In this document: positions 53,412 through 63,133 of the stretch, piece after piece | How positions within the stretch are numbered: position 1 is the first letter of the stretch | How the letters are laid out: each line of letters starts with the position of its first letter | Made by a program: the position numbers and the translations under genes | Notes under the pieces: model-generated | What the model saw: only the letters and a program-made list of their open reading frames with translations | Databases searched by the model: none | Told to the model about the DNA's origin: nothing | Assembly: GCA_002162075.1 (NCBI GenBank) | Contig: CP021423.1 | Span: 2,108,001 to 2,172,000 of the forward strand | Reading direction: 5' to 3' | Source of the DNA: Armatimonadetes bacterium Uphvl-Ar1 | Lineage (GTDB): Bacteria; Armatimonadota; Fimbriimonadia; Fimbriimonadales; Fimbriimonadaceae | Length of the DNA stretch: 64,000 nt

Positions 53412-55915
53412 TTATCCACCTCCGAATGCACCCACCGAGGCGCCAGCTTAAACTGAATCAAAGTCACCGCCACAACAATGAAGAAAATCATCCACGCAAT
53501 CGCACTTGCATAACCCATCCGGAAATAAGCAAATCCGTTGTTAAAGAGCATATAGACCGGAGTCGCCAAGCTATCATTCGGTCCCATATTCTCCCCTTTC
53601 GTAATCAGATAAACCCCATCAAAAGTCTGCAGAACGCCGATAAATCCCATGACTGAGTTAAAAAACACCAGCGGACTGAGCTGTGGCAACGTCACACTCC
53701 AAAACTGACGCCATCCCGATGCCCCGTCAATATCTGCCGCCTCATAGAGCGTCTTGGAAATCCCCTTTAATCCCGCTAGCCACAAAATCATCGCTCCCCC
53801 CGCTCCCCACAATCCCATCAAAATCAGGGCCGGTTTCGCCCAAGGCTCAACCGTAAACCATCCCGGGGCATTGACGCCAAACCACTGGGCAATGGTGTTC
53901 GTCCAAAAATTGTTCAGCAACCCCCGTTGATTATCCGGAGTCAAAATCCACATCCACAAAAACGTCGAAGCCACCGTCGGCGCAATAGCGGGCATATAGT
54001 AAACCGTCCGATAGAACCGAATCCCTTTCGCCCCCGTGTTCAAAAGCAAAGCGATAACAAGCCCTGTGGTCAAACCAAGCGGAATACCAATCACCGCCAG
54101 ATACGCAACATTTCCAAGGGCTTTCAAAAGCAAATCCCGGTCAACCACAAACACATCAACAAAATTCTTTCCCCCCACAAAGTGCGCCGGATTCAATACA
54201 TCGTAATTCATGAAGGCAAAAACGAGCGAAGCAATCATTGGCCCCAAAGTAAAGACCAAAAAGCCAATTATCCAAGGCGATATGAACGCATAACCCGCCC
54301 GCGTCTCCTGTGGTGAAACTCGTCCCGTTCCCCGCCGAATCAACAGCGCCACCCAAGTGACAAGTCCGGCGACAACCACCCCAAAAACTCCCAAAACCCA
54401 GCCCAAAATGTTGACTCGAGGATAATCCTCTTTTGAAAAATATTCATCCAAAATCTGCTGAACTCGCGTCTGACCGCTCACCAGAGCTTCTTCACTTGAC
54501 TGCGCCCCCCGACAGGCCTGCTCAATCGCCCGGACATGCTCATCCCAAAGTTTCAATCCCACAAACGTCGCCGGTCGCAACCGCGCAAACGGCATCATAT
54601 CCACGTGCTGGCGTAACGCCAACTCGTAAGTGCTGTTCCCGCTCGCATAAGTGTCCACTAGCCATTCATTGGCCTCAATATTCGCCGCCATCCGAGGAAT
54701 AAACCGACGCCCCCGTGACTGCTCCAAATCTGCCTGACCCCGCGCATAAAGCTGTCGCCCTTCCAAACTCTGAACAAATTTGATGAATTTCCAACTCGCC
54801 TCAACGTTCCTCGCCCCTCGCGGAATCGCATAAGCAAACCCTCCGGACCAAGTAATGAACTTATCCTTCTCGTCCGCAAATCGACCCCGCTGGTAGTAGC
54901 GATCATCCGGAACCGGTGCCGGAGCCGTTAAGAATTTTGCCTTCGGAGAATAACGAGCATAACTGGCAATCATCCAGTCCCCATTGATAATCATCGCAAT
55001 CTGCCCAATCGCAAACGGATCATTTTCACCCCCCCTCGTTCCAGATTTGAACTTGAGGGTGTTCTCGTACCCCCCCAAAATGTCATATCCCGCCTTCATG
55101 AAATCAAGTGCTTCGACTGCCGCCGGAGTATTCAAGGTGCATTTCCGACCATCCTCGCTCATGAAGTTCGCATTGTTCTGAAACGCGAACATATAAAGCC
55201 AAGAATTCCCCTCGTTTGGTATGAACCCCGCACGCTTGATCGTTCCGTCAGCATTGAACTCTGTCAAAACCTTGCTATAAGCAAGCACCTCACTCCAAGT
55301 CCTGGGCGGCCTGGTCGGATCAAGCCCGGCTTCCTTCAGCTCATCCGCTTTCTCCGCAAAAACCTCCGTGTTGTAGTACAAAACTCGGTTATCCGCCCCA
55401 ATCGGAATCCCGTACAACTTTCCGTCGTAAATCGCTTCGTTCCAAGTCGCCGGATAGTACTGATCGGCCGTTGGCGTGCGCGGATCGCTGCCCCGATCTC
55501 GCTCAATCAAGTCGTCAAGCGGTCGAAACGCCCCCCGGCTCGCCCAGTCAGAAATCGTAAACCGATCCTGCTGAATCACATCCGGCGGAGCCCCCCCGAC
55601 AATCGCCGTCATCAACTTTTGCGGATTCATCGCCCCCGCCCCCATCCCCAAAAGCTTCACCTTAATATCCGGATTTTCACGCTCAAATTGGCGGACGATC
55701 AGATCGTTCCCTTTTTCATCCGGAGTAATCGCCAGTCCCCAAACCGTAATCTCCGTCTTTGCCGCCAAGCACAAACACGACAAGACCGCCAGTGACAACA
55801 ACGCCACCATTCGCACAACAACTCTGTTCACGCGCAGTCCAACCACTTTCAATAAAACGCCCCTCGTCGGGCAATGATTCATCCTACACCATAAAACCCG
55901 TGAATACGTATACAT
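53408..55915 (-). CDS. Fused sugar-binding protein and MalF-like permease
   Basis: 835 aa. Residues about 36-51 are a hydrophobic export signal. Residues about 55-490 are a type-1 extracellular solute-binding protein (ITVWGLAITPDEKG, PPDVIQQDRFTISDW, LYGIPIGADNRVLYYN, GQIAMIINGDWMIASYA). After a membrane segment near 515-530 comes a MalF-like permease with FYRTVYYMPAIAPTVASTF and the EAA loop TLYEAADIDGASGWRQFWSVTLPQLSP. Binding protein and permease are normally separate in CUT1 systems. The start is ATG 55915, preceded by AGGGA; Met 12 (55882) is an alternative. The substrate sugar is unknown. Confidence 0.85.
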   Translation of the reverse strand: MYTYSRVLWCRMNHCPTRGVLLKVVGLRVNRVVVRMVALLSLAVLSCLCLAAKTEITVWGLAITPDEKGNDLIVRQFERENPDIKVKLLGMGAGAMNPQKLMTAIVGGAPPDVIQQDRFTISDWASRGAFRPLDDLIERDRGSDPRTPTADQYYPATWNEAIYDGKLYGIPIGADNRVLYYNTEVFAEKADELKEAGLDPTRPPRTWSEVLAYSKVLTEFNADGTIKRAGFIPNEGNSWLYMFAFQNNANFMSEDGRKCTLNTPAAVEALDFMKAGYDILGGYENTLKFKSGTRGGENDPFAIGQIAMIINGDWMIASYARYSPKAKFLTAPAPVPDDRYYQRGRFADEKDKFITWSGGFAYAIPRGARNVEASWKFIKFVQSLEGRQLYARGQADLEQSRGRRFIPRMAANIEANEWLVDTYASGNSTYELALRQHVDMMPFARLRPATFVGLKLWDEHVRAIEQACRGAQSSEEALVSGQTRVQQILDEYFSKEDYPRVNILGWVLGVFGVVVAGLVTWVALLIRRGTGRVSPQETRAGYAFISPWIIGFLVFTLGPMIASLVFAFMNYDVLNPAHFVGGKNFVDVFVVDRDLLLKALGNVAYLAVIGIPLGLTTGLVIALLLNTGAKGIRFYRTVYYMPAIAPTVASTFLWMWILTPDNQRGLLNNFWTNTIAQWFGVNAPGWFTVEPWAKPALILMGLWGAGGAMILWLAGLKGISKTLYEAADIDGASGWRQFWSVTLPQLSPLVFFNSVMGFIGVLQTFDGVYLITKGENMGPNDSLATPVYMLFNNGFAYFRMGYASAIAWMIFFIVVAVTLIQFKLAPRWVHSEVDK

Positions 55916-55961
55916 AAAAATCCCTACACCACAATATTTTTGCTTTCATAATGAAAATATC

Positions 55962-57185
55962 ATGCCGGGAAAAAAGCCACTCACCGCCATTTTTATCACG
56001 GTTTTTCTCGATATGCTTAGCTTTGGCACCGTCATCCCCGACGTCCAACTCCGGTCAAAAGAACTCGTCGAATCTGCGACCTGGCTCCCCCACAATCCCA
56101 CCACCGAAGGCTTCGTCATCGGCCTCTCAATCGCCCTCTTCAGCATCGCGCAGTTCCTCATCGCTCCATGGCTGGGAAAAATGTCCGACGACAAAGGCCG
56201 TCGCCCCGTTCTCCTCATCACCTGCACTCTCGCCGTCTTTGCCAGCCTCCTTTATGGATTCAGCGGAACTCTCATCATCCTGTGGCTCTCCCGGGTCCTC
56301 CATGGCCTCGCCGGAGCCAATCTCGGCGTCGCTTATGCCTATATCGCCGACGTCACGACCGATCAAGACCGGGCCAAATCAATGGGTCTCATCGGTGCCG
56401 CATTCGGCCTCGGGTTTATTTTCGGACCACCGCTTGGCTCAATCCTCATCGAACTGAACAACGGACAACCCCTCTATCTTGGCCTTGCCTCAGCCCTCTT
56501 CGCGCTCATCAACCTCATTTGGGTCTACCTCCATCTCCCAGAATCCCGCATCCCAGGAAACGAACCTGCCCGTCCCAAAGAGAACCGCTTCCGCGCTCTG
56601 ACCAACGCCCTCATGACTCCCACTCTCGGCATCCTACTCGCCCTTTTCTTCGTTGCTAGTTTCGCCTTCACCCACCTCGAAACAACCTACTACCGCCTCG
56701 GCGAAGATGTCTATAAGTTCAATCAAGTCCAAACTTCCATGGTGCTTGTCACCGTCGGGATCGTCGCGGCCGTTGTCCAAGGTGGTCTGATCCGAATCCT
56801 CGAACCAAAATTTGGCGAACGCAACCTCCTTCGCGTCGGCTACCTCCTTCAAGCCCCCATCCTTGCGTCGATGCCCTTTGTTACCCCCTGGTGGCCCATC
56901 ATTGTCGGAGCAATCCTCCTCGGAACAAGTAGTGGCATCGCCCAACCCAGCCTCAGCAGCATCATTTCCAAGAACGCCCCAGCGGACATTCGAGGATCAA
57001 TCTTCGGCATCAATCAATCCCTTGGCTCACTCGCCCGAATCATCGGCCCATTCACCGCCAATATCGCCTACGCCTACTCCCCCGCCGCCCCGTACCTCAT
57101 CGCCGCCGCAATCATGATCCTCCCCACAATCGCCGTCTGGATGATCAATCTCAACACCAACGAACCAAACCTGGAACCCAGTTGA
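55962..57185 (+). CDS. MFS transporter, TetA-like
   Basis: 407 aa with 12 predicted hydrophobic segments. The loop between helices 2 and 3 has GKMSDDKGRRPVLLITCTL, the MFS motif A seen in TetA-type drug exporters, and RVLHGLAGANLGVAYAYIADVT follows. The central loop is short and basic (RPKENRFRAL). It may export a drug or metabolite, but specificity cannot be read from sequence. It is divergent from the sugar transporter operon across ~50 bp. The gene is followed by a repeat mosaic. Confidence 0.85.
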   Translation: MPGKKPLTAIFITVFLDMLSFGTVIPDVQLRSKELVESATWLPHNPTTEGFVIGLSIALFSIAQFLIAPWLGKMSDDKGRRPVLLITCTLAVFASLLYGFSGTLIILWLSRVLHGLAGANLGVAYAYIADVTTDQDRAKSMGLIGAAFGLGFIFGPPLGSILIELNNGQPLYLGLASALFALINLIWVYLHLPESRIPGNEPARPKENRFRALTNALMTPTLGILLALFFVASFAFTHLETTYYRLGEDVYKFNQVQTSMVLVTVGIVAAVVQGGLIRILEPKFGERNLLRVGYLLQAPILASMPFVTPWWPIIVGAILLGTSSGIAQPSLSSIISKNAPADIRGSIFGINQSLGSLARIIGPFTANIAYAYSPAAPYLIAAAIMILPTIAVWMINLNTNEPNLEPS

Positions 57186-57207
57186 AACTAATATCCCTTC
57201 CAACACC

Positions 57208-57580
57208 ATCGTTCCGGACGTAACCCGAAATCACTCTTGGAGATTTTTGCCTTCACCCTCCCCCACTGGGGGAGAGCCTGCCCCGGGCTTGAACCGGGGA
57301 CTTAGGAGAGGGCTATCCACGGCTAAATCCTCAGAAAGGCTCCCACATCGTCATTCCGGGCATGACCCGGAATCTCCACTCGCATGATACGAGCAACTTA
57401 TCTTCAAGGCTCAAAGTCGTCATCCCAGCGAATGCTGGAACCCATTCAATAACTAAAGAAACTTAACTCTAGAAACACCACGCCCCACATCGTCATTCCG
57501 GGCGTGACCCGGAATCTCATCCTATAAATCATTATCGTTTACTCCCTCCCCCTTTGGGGGAGAACTTAAGAGGGGGCTAA
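57208..57580. repeat. Mosaic of family-B and family-C repeats
   Basis: In order there are: a diverged C unit (CATCGTTCCGGACGTAACCC, about 57208); a B unit with CCCTCCCCCACTGGGGGAG and CCCCGGGCTTGAACCGGGG (57257-57313); C units at 57349-57376 and 57491-57519 (stem ATTCCGGG/CCCGGAAT); a variant CATCCCAGCGAATGCTGGAA (about 57421); and a B unit CTCCCCCTTTGGGGGAGAAC (57544-57580). The whole interval between the MFS gene and the next gene (57186-57723) is non-coding and built from these elements. Confidence 0.75.
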
Positions 57581-57723
57581 CCAAGGCTCAAGCTCCGCGA
57601 GCACTGGGGTGACATTGGTGAACCCATCGTTCTCCATAAGAACCCTCTCCAAAAATGCATTCACCACTCCGAAACTCCATAAAAGCAATCCGCACCCCCC
57701 TTCGCGGTATCCTCCCCCGCATC

Positions 57724-58061
57724 ATGAATCGGCAAGGAGGCGGAATCCATCGGCGTGGCTCAGCTCCCATCGGCCTCCTTGTCTTCGTCCTCGGCGTCGC
57801 CATGATCGGCTTCGCCTTTTATCTTGCCTACCAAATCTTCCTCGTCCCCCCAGCGTCCGACTGGAAGCAGAGCCCGGTAAACCTATCGACATCGGAACCG
57901 CTACCGAATCTCTTACAACCGTCCTCGTCCGACTTCTTCTCCTGGTTGCCATGGCCGGATTTGGCTCAATGATCGCGAACCGAGGAATCAAACTCTACGC
58001 CAGCAATTCCGAAAGAAACAAGAAACCAAAGCAAGAAAAATCAGAGACAGTCGATAAATAA
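57724..58061 (+). pseudogene. Small two-helix membrane protein, frameshifted
   Basis: From ATG 57724 the frame reads a basic start (MNRQGGGIHRRGS) and one hydrophobic helix (IGLLVFVLGVAMIGFAFYLAY), then drifts after VPPASDW. In the other frame EAEPGKPIDIGTATES continues into a second helix (TVLVRLLLLVAMAGFGSMIA) and a charged tail (KKPKQEKSETVDK). One extra C in the C6 run at 57846-57851 joins them into about 112 residues. No family is recognised. The gene ends just before tRNA-Pro on the other strand. Confidence 0.55.
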
Positions 58062-58066
58062 ACTTT

Positions 58067-58143
58067 TGGTCGGGATGATAGGATTCGAACCTACGACCTC
58101 CTCGTTCCGAACAAGGCGCTCTACCAAGCTGAGCCACATCCCG
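58067..58143 (-). tRNA. tRNA-Pro (anticodon CGG)
   Basis: The minus strand folds as a 77-nt cloverleaf: acceptor CGGGATG/CATCCCG, D arm GCTC/GAGC, anticodon stem CCTTG/CGAGG with loop TTCGGAA (anticodon CGG), T arm GTAGG TTCGAAT CCTAT, discriminator A and encoded CCA. It is the second proline tRNA in the window. Confidence 0.95.
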
Positions 58144-58237
58144 AAGCTCTAACCCCAAAATAATACCTCCCCCTCCCTCACCGCTTTCACTCAGGTCCCG
58201 CAAACTCCCAGAAAACCCGCCAAACTCATCCCAAGCC

Positions 58238-59056
58238 ATGACCCACCAAACCCTGATCGAACAAGCATGGGAAAACCGCGCCGAATTCTCTCCCTCCTCT
58301 CACCCCGCCGATCTCGCCGGAGCCATCGGAGTCACCCTCAACCAACTCGACAAAGGCGAAATACGAGTCGCCGATAAAATCAACAACGCATGGCAAACCC
58401 ACGAATGGGTCAAAAAAGCCGTCCTTCTCAGCTTCCGTATCAACGATAACCATTTGGTCGAACACGGCCCTGCCCGCTACTTCGACAAAGTCCCCCTCAA
58501 ATTTGAAAACTACTCTGAACAAGACTTCAAACAAGCCGGATTCAGAGTCGTCCCCAACGCCATGGTGCGACACGGTGCCCACATCGCCAAAAATGTCGTT
58601 CTCATGCCAAGCTATGTCAATCTTGGTGCCTATGTAGACGAAGGCACAATGGTGGACACCTGGGCTACCGTCGGCTCCTGTGCCCAAATCGGCAAAAACG
58701 TGCACCTCAGTGGAGGGGTCGGAATCGGCGGAGTCCTTGAGCCCATTCAGGCCACCCCCACAATCATCGAAGACAACTGCTTCATCGGTGCCCGATCCGA
58801 AATCGTCGAAGGCGTCATCGTCGAAGAAAACTCGGTCATCAGCATGGGCGTCTTCATCGGCCAATCCACCCGAATCTACAACCGTCAGACTGGCGAAATC
58901 ACCTACGGTCGCGTCCCCGCTGGCTCCGTCGTCGTCCCCGGTTCCCTCCCTGCACCAAATGGTGCATATTCCCTCGCCTGCGCCATCATCGTCAAACAAG
59001 TCGACGCCCAAACGCGAAGCAAAACATCCATCAACGAACTTCTCCGAGAAAGTTGA
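58238..59056 (+). CDS. dapD: Tetrahydrodipicolinate N-succinyltransferase
   Basis: Adds succinate from succinyl-CoA to tetrahydrodipicolinate in the lysine/meso-diaminopimelate pathway. After an N-terminal helical region ([12 protein letters not shown]) the protein is a left-handed beta-helix of hexapeptide repeats: [64 protein letters not shown]. The closing segment has [28 protein letters not shown]. The length (272 aa) is normal. dapE lies two genes downstream, so both succinyl-route steps are encoded together. Confidence 0.94.
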   Translation: MTHQTLIEQAWENRAEFSPSSHPADLAGAIGVTLNQLDKGEIRVADKINNAWQTHEWVKKAVLLSFRINDNHLVEHGPARYFDKVPLKFENYSEQDFKQAGFRVVPNAMVRHGAHIAKNVVLMPSYVNLGAYVDEGTMVDTWATVGSCAQIGKNVHLSGGVGIGGVLEPIQATPTIIEDNCFIGARSEIVEGVIVEENSVISMGVFIGQSTRIYNRQTGEITYGRVPAGSVVVPGSLPAPNGAYSLACAIIVKQVDAQTRSKTSINELLRES

Positions 59057-59062
59057 TCCACC

Positions 59063-59503
59063 ATGAAGAACATAATCGTAACGACAACCATTAACAAACC
59101 TCGCGAACCGGTCTTTGCCGCCTTCACCGATTTCGACCAACTCGCCCGCGTCCTTCACTCCGCTATCGAAGTCACATTCGTCACCCCCGAGCGAACCGGT
59201 CTTGGCACCAAATGGGTTCAAGTCACCCAAGAAGGCGATGAAACATCATCCGGAACTCACCACATCATCGAATTTTCTGGAAATCAGTCATTCACAATGA
59301 TCAGTCTTGACTCAACATCCAAAGAAACAATGACCTTCACATTCACCGATCAAGGTCAATCCACCAACGTCGAGTTCCGCAATGATGGCATCCCCATCTC
59401 CGGGCTCGCCAAACTCGCCAGCCCCTTCCTTTCCAAGTTCATCAAGAAAGCCATGCAAGAAGACCTCGACCGCATGAAAACTCACATCGAATCCCAATCA
59501 TGA
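59063..59503 (+). CDS. SRPBCC-family (START-like) protein
   Basis: 146 aa. The opening VTTTINKPREPVFAAFTDFDQLARVLHSAIEVTFVTPERTGLGTKWVQV and the long C-terminal helix (PFLSKFIKKAMQEDLDRMKTHIES) match the SRPBCC fold, which binds hydrophobic ligands in a deep pocket. No ligand is known. It lies 6 bp after dapD and overlaps dapE by 4 bp, so it is part of this operon, although a direct link to lysine synthesis is not evident. Confidence 0.8.
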   Translation: MKNIIVTTTINKPREPVFAAFTDFDQLARVLHSAIEVTFVTPERTGLGTKWVQVTQEGDETSSGTHHIIEFSGNQSFTMISLDSTSKETMTFTFTDQGQSTNVEFRNDGIPISGLAKLASPFLSKFIKKAMQEDLDRMKTHIESQS

Positions 59504-60627
59504 CCACTCGCCAACTCCTCGAGTCCCTCATCGCAATCCCGTCCCTCACCCCCGGTGACGCCGGATCCATTGACATTCTCGAAAACCTCCTCCAAAAGAA
59601 CAACTTCCAAACCCAAATTCTCACCGCCAACAATCTCCGCTCCCTCTATGCCACTCACGGAACCCAAAATCCAAACATCTGCTTCTCCGGTCACGTGGAT
59701 GTTGTCCCCCCCGGCCCCCTCGAAGCCTGGAACTCCGACCCTTTCCAACTGACCGAAATAAACGCCAACCTCTATGGGCGCGGAACTGCCGATATGAAAG
59801 CAGGCGTCGCCGCCATGACCACCGCCGCGATCAACTACGTCACCCAAAACCCCAATCATCCCGGCACCATTTCCCTCCTCTTCACCAGTGACGAAGAAGA
59901 CTCATCTCGCTTTGGCACGCCCTACTGTCTCGATCAAATTCACCCAAAGCCCACTGCCGCTCTTGTCGGGGAACCTACATCAATCAACCATTTGGGTGAT
60001 GAATTCAAAGTTGGGCGTCGTGGATCGCTCAACGGAATCCTTACGTTTTCCGGAAAACAAGGCCACACCGCCTACGCCCACCTCGCCATCAATCCCATCC
60101 ACCAAGTCCTCCCATTCCTTACCGAACTCAGCCAAATCATCTGGGACACCGGACACGGACCATTCCCTCCAACCACTCTCCAAATCGCAAACCTCAACAG
60201 CGGAGTCGGTACGTTCAATGTCACCCCCGGCGAACTCAAAGTCCAGTTTAACGTGCGCAACAATCCCGCAACTCCCCACGAAAAAGTCATCCAAACGGTC
60301 GAAGAACTGTTGCTCAAGCACAACCTCAATCCCACAATAATCTGGGACGACTCCGCCCAAGGATTTTTGACCGACAATCAGCATCTCCAAAACACCCTTA
60401 GTCAATCAATCCAGGAGAACACCTCACAAATCCCCAAACCATCAACCTCCGGAGGCACATCTGACGCGCGCTTCTTCGCCCTCCAAAACATCCCCGTCAT
60501 CGAGTTCGGCCCCATCAACGCAACGATCCATGCCGCCAACGAATGTATCCCGTCTGCCGATCTCGCACCCCTTACTTCCATCTATCAAACTTTCCTCCGC
60601 AACTATCTCGAAAACCCCAACTCTTAA
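59500..60627 (+). CDS. dapE: Succinyl-diaminopimelate desuccinylase
   Basis: A M20-family zinc hydrolase that removes succinate from N-succinyl-L,L-diaminopimelate. Metal ligands are visible in SGHVDVVPPG (His, Asp), GRGTADMKAG (Asp), TSDEEDSS (Glu pair) and NATIHAANE (His). A dimerisation domain (RRGSLNGILTFSGKQGHTAYAHLAINPIHQV) lies between. The length is 375 aa. Together with dapD it places the succinylase branch of lysine and diaminopimelate synthesis in this strain, consistent with a DAP-type cell wall. Confidence 0.9.
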   Translation: MTTRQLLESLIAIPSLTPGDAGSIDILENLLQKNNFQTQILTANNLRSLYATHGTQNPNICFSGHVDVVPPGPLEAWNSDPFQLTEINANLYGRGTADMKAGVAAMTTAAINYVTQNPNHPGTISLLFTSDEEDSSRFGTPYCLDQIHPKPTAALVGEPTSINHLGDEFKVGRRGSLNGILTFSGKQGHTAYAHLAINPIHQVLPFLTELSQIIWDTGHGPFPPTTLQIANLNSGVGTFNVTPGELKVQFNVRNNPATPHEKVIQTVEELLLKHNLNPTIIWDDSAQGFLTDNQHLQNTLSQSIQENTSQIPKPSTSGGTSDARFFALQNIPVIEFGPINATIHAANECIPSADLAPLTSIYQTFLRNYLENPNS

Positions 60628-60683
60628 CAGATCAAACCAGATAAAATCCGCCTCAGAACCAAAAGCGTTCAGGAAAACAACCC

Positions 60684-61088
60684 ATGGCAAACATCAAAGA
60701 TATTGAAGGGATCGGCCCCGCATACGGCGAAAAGCTAGAAGCCGCCGGAGTCAAGACCGATTCCGCTCTTCTCGAACAGGGTGCATCAAAAAAAGGCCGA
60801 CAAGAACTCGCTGAAAAAACTGGGATATCCGAAACCCACATCCTCAACTGGGTCAACCGCGCCGACCTCGCCCGAATCAAAGGCATCGGATCCGAATACG
60901 CTGACCTCCTTGAAGCCGCCGGAGTCGATAGCGTCCCTGAACTCGGCCAGCGCAATGCCGCCAATCTCCACGCAAAAATGACCGAAGTCAACGCCGAAAA
61001 GAACCTCGTTCGATCCCTTCCCAGCGAAAGTATGGTCGAAGGCTGGGTCGAGCAGGCCAAGGGTCTCGACCGAGTCGTTACTCACTAA
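60684..61088 (+). CDS. DUF4332-type helix-hairpin-helix protein
   Basis: 134 aa made of two repeated helix-hairpin-helix units: KDIEGIGPAYGEKLEAAGV and ARIKGIGSEYADLLEAAGVDSVPELGQRN. The repeated IxGIG...Y...LEAAGV pattern defines DUF4332 proteins, which resemble DNA-binding HhH modules. A function in DNA or RNA binding is suggested by the fold, but is unproven. It stands alone after dapE. Confidence 0.85.
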   Translation: MANIKDIEGIGPAYGEKLEAAGVKTDSALLEQGASKKGRQELAEKTGISETHILNWVNRADLARIKGIGSEYADLLEAAGVDSVPELGQRNAANLHAKMTEVNAEKNLVRSLPSESMVEGWVEQAKGLDRVVTH

Positions 61089-61171
61089 CAACTATTCCTC
61101 AAACAACTAAGCGATATCTGGAGCAAAATTTTCCAGATATCGCTTCTCAATTCATGTATTCTGGAAAAGAA

Positions 61172-61363
61172 ATGGAACAACTCATCAACCTACTCAAAGA
61201 AAAAACGGGCATCGACGACGCTACCGCTGAAAAAATCGCGAATTTCATCCAGGAACACGCCGCCGAACTCCCCGCAATGCTCATGGGCAACGGGGACAAT
61301 AAAGACAATCCAGTGGAAGGATTGATGGATGCCGCTAAAGGTTTCCTCGGCAACAAAGACTAA
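61172..61363 (+). CDS. Small helical protein of unknown function
   Basis: 63 aa from ATG 61172 (an upstream ATG at 61154 would add six residues). It is mostly amphipathic helix (LINLLKEKTGIDDATAEKIANFIQEHAAELPAMLMG) with a Gly/Lys-rich end. No signal or membrane segment is visible. The pattern of a short helical bundle resembles small DUF2780/DUF2267-like proteins only loosely. It precedes mscL on the same strand. Confidence 0.6.
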   Translation: MEQLINLLKEKTGIDDATAEKIANFIQEHAAELPAMLMGNGDNKDNPVEGLMDAAKGFLGNKD

Positions 61364-61428
61364 AAAAACATCGAAAGGCATAACTCCTGCGTCTTTCTTA
61401 ACAACCCAACTGGGACAAAAACAAAATC

Positions 61429-61824
61429 ATGTCAATGGCATCAGAATTCAAAGAATTCATCGCAAAAGGAAATGTGATGGATCTCGCCGTCGGGGTCATT
61501 ATTGGCGGTGCCTTCGGCAAAATTGTTGACTCGCTCGTCAACGACGTCATCATGCCTCCCATCGGACTCCTCCTCGGCGGAGTCAACTTCGATAGCTTGC
61601 AACTCGTACTAAAGCCAGCAGAAGGCGAAACCGCCGCCGTCGCAATAAAGTACGGCAGCTTCATCGGCGGAGTCATCAACTTTCTCATCATTGCATTCGT
61701 CATTTTTATGCTCGTGAAAGCAGTTAACAAAATGCGAGAGCCCGCCCCCGAACCAGAGGCCGCACCTGCTGGCCCCACCCAAGAGGAACTCCTCACTGAA
61801 ATTCGAGATTTGCTGAAAAAGTAA
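61429..61824 (+). CDS. mscL: Large-conductance mechanosensitive channel
   Basis: MscL opens under strong membrane tension to relieve osmotic shock. 131 aa: the amphipathic N-terminal helix ([46 protein letters not shown]) contains the pore-lining M1 motif, and M2 ([23 protein letters not shown]) follows a shorter periplasmic loop. The C-terminal tail has the helical coiled-coil segment ending [14 protein letters not shown] strong terminator lies 20 bp after the stop. Confidence 0.95.
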   Translation: MSMASEFKEFIAKGNVMDLAVGVIIGGAFGKIVDSLVNDVIMPPIGLLLGGVNFDSLQLVLKPAEGETAAVAIKYGSFIGGVINFLIIAFVIFMLVKAVNKMREPAPEPEAAPAGPTQEELLTEIRDLLKK

Positions 61825-61844
61825 GCAGTCTCGATCAGTCCATC

Positions 61845-61880
61845 AATTCCCTGACATCAACTGTCAGGGAATTTTTTTGA
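61845..61880 (+). terminator. Rho-independent terminator after mscL
   Basis: Stem AATTCCCTGACA/TGTCAGGGAATT (61845-61856 and 61862-61873) with a 5-nt loop and a run of Ts through 61878. A perfect 12-bp stem makes this a secure call. Confidence 0.9.
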
Positions 61881-61948
61881 CCCCCTGTTAAAAATGCCTG
61901 TCTCAACCGAAGATTCAAACCGGAATCCCTCCATTCGCAGGCGAGCAA

Positions 61949-63133
61949 ATGAAGAACAGGCAAATTGGCGCACTCTTTCTCCGTCCAAAAGGCGGCAGGG
62001 CCGCAACCGCAAACTCTGTCGGAGAAACACCACTCCGCAAGTGCCTTCGCCTTGCCACATCTGCCGGCGATATCAACGAGATCCTAAACGAAATCCTCCG
62101 GGAAGCAACCCTTGCCGTCGGCGCCGATGGAGCCTATGCCCTCAGCATTGATCCTTACGATCCCGGGAGTCTTTCCGCCATATCCGCATATTCACCAAGT
62201 GGCACTTTCAACTTTCCCCACCAAGTACCAATTCCAACCACAATTTCCGGGCAAGCCAAAACTAATCGCCAAACAATCGTCGTCCGTTCAACAGATTCAG
62301 AAGCTTTTGGACAAATCGAATTTGGCCAAGAAATAGAAGCGGTTCTCGCCGTACCCCTGTTCGCCAGGTCTAGCACTGCCTCCCTCAATGGATCAGTTGA
62401 AACCGCTCAAGGAACCCTGACATTCATCTCTCAAACAAAGTCACTGATTTTCGATGAGGCGGCCAGATCAACTGCCGAAGACTTCGCGCACATCTTCAGC
62501 ATGGCCCTTGCCAATGCCCAAAACGAGCTGTTCCGCCGAACCACGCTGATCGACTCGCTCGAACAGATCTCAACTTACATCGAATCAAAAGATCAGAATC
62601 GCCGCGAGCACGCCGCCCGAACCGCGCAGATCGCCGCCAAAATTGGAGAAAAACTCGGACTCGCCAGCGAGACCATTGAAGAAATCCGAATTGCCGCAAC
62701 TTTGATGGATATCGGATACATTGCCATTCCCGAATCCATACTGCAAAAACCCGAGGCTCTCACCGCCGAAGAGTTTGCAATGGTGCAAATGCACCAGGTC
62801 ATCAGCTACGAGATTTGCAAAAAGCTTGGACTTCCCGACCCCATTCTCGAATTGATCCGCACCCATCACGAAAAACTCGACGGCTCCGGATATCCCAGCC
62901 AAATCACAAATAACGAAATCTCACTCGCTTCTCGAATTCTCATGGTCGCCGATGCATTCGACGCCATGCGATGCAAGCGAGCCCATCGCGACGGTCTCAC
63001 CCAAAAAGAAGCCCTCAAACAACTCCTGATCGAAGCCGGATCAAAATTCGACCCAGAAGTGGTTCAAGCCCTTCGATTGGTCGTCGATGAACGAGCCCTT
63101 GATTACATTTATGGAGACGCCGAAGCCGCATGA
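61949..63133 (+). CDS. GAF-like and degenerate HD-GYP domain protein
   Basis: 394 aa. The N-terminal ~190 residues form a GAF-like sensory domain (LATSAGDINEILNEILREATLAVGADGAYAL, AVLAVPLFARS). The C-terminal ~170 residues follow HD-GYP order: REHAARTAQIAAKIG, then ATLMDIGYIAIPESILQKPEALT where the canonical HDIGK should be, HQVISYEICKKLG, HHEKLDGSGYP and SLASRILMVADAFDAM. The HD pair is replaced by Met253-Asp254 and the Lys by Tyr, so a metal ligand is lost and c-di-GMP phosphodiesterase activity is doubtful. It overlaps the next (pilM-like) gene by 4 bp, so a role in type IV pilus control is plausible. Confidence 0.82.
   Translation: MKNRQIGALFLRPKGGRAATANSVGETPLRKCLRLATSAGDINEILNEILREATLAVGADGAYALSIDPYDPGSLSAISAYSPSGTFNFPHQVPIPTTISGQAKTNRQTIVVRSTDSEAFGQIEFGQEIEAVLAVPLFARSSTASLNGSVETAQGTLTFISQTKSLIFDEAARSTAEDFAHIFSMALANAQNELFRRTTLIDSLEQISTYIESKDQNRREHAARTAQIAAKIGEKLGLASETIEEIRIAATLMDIGYIAIPESILQKPEALTAEEFAMVQMHQVISYEICKKLGLPDPILELIRTHHEKLDGSGYPSQITNNEISLASRILMVADAFDAMRCKRAHRDGLTQKEALKQLLIEAGSKFDPEVVQALRLVVDERALDYIYGDAEAA

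Noticed and set aside
57186-57723. Insertion sequence in the repeat-rich gap after the MFS gene
   Set aside because: There is no transposase frame and no paired terminal inverted repeats enclosing a unit; the region is a mosaic of short palindromes.
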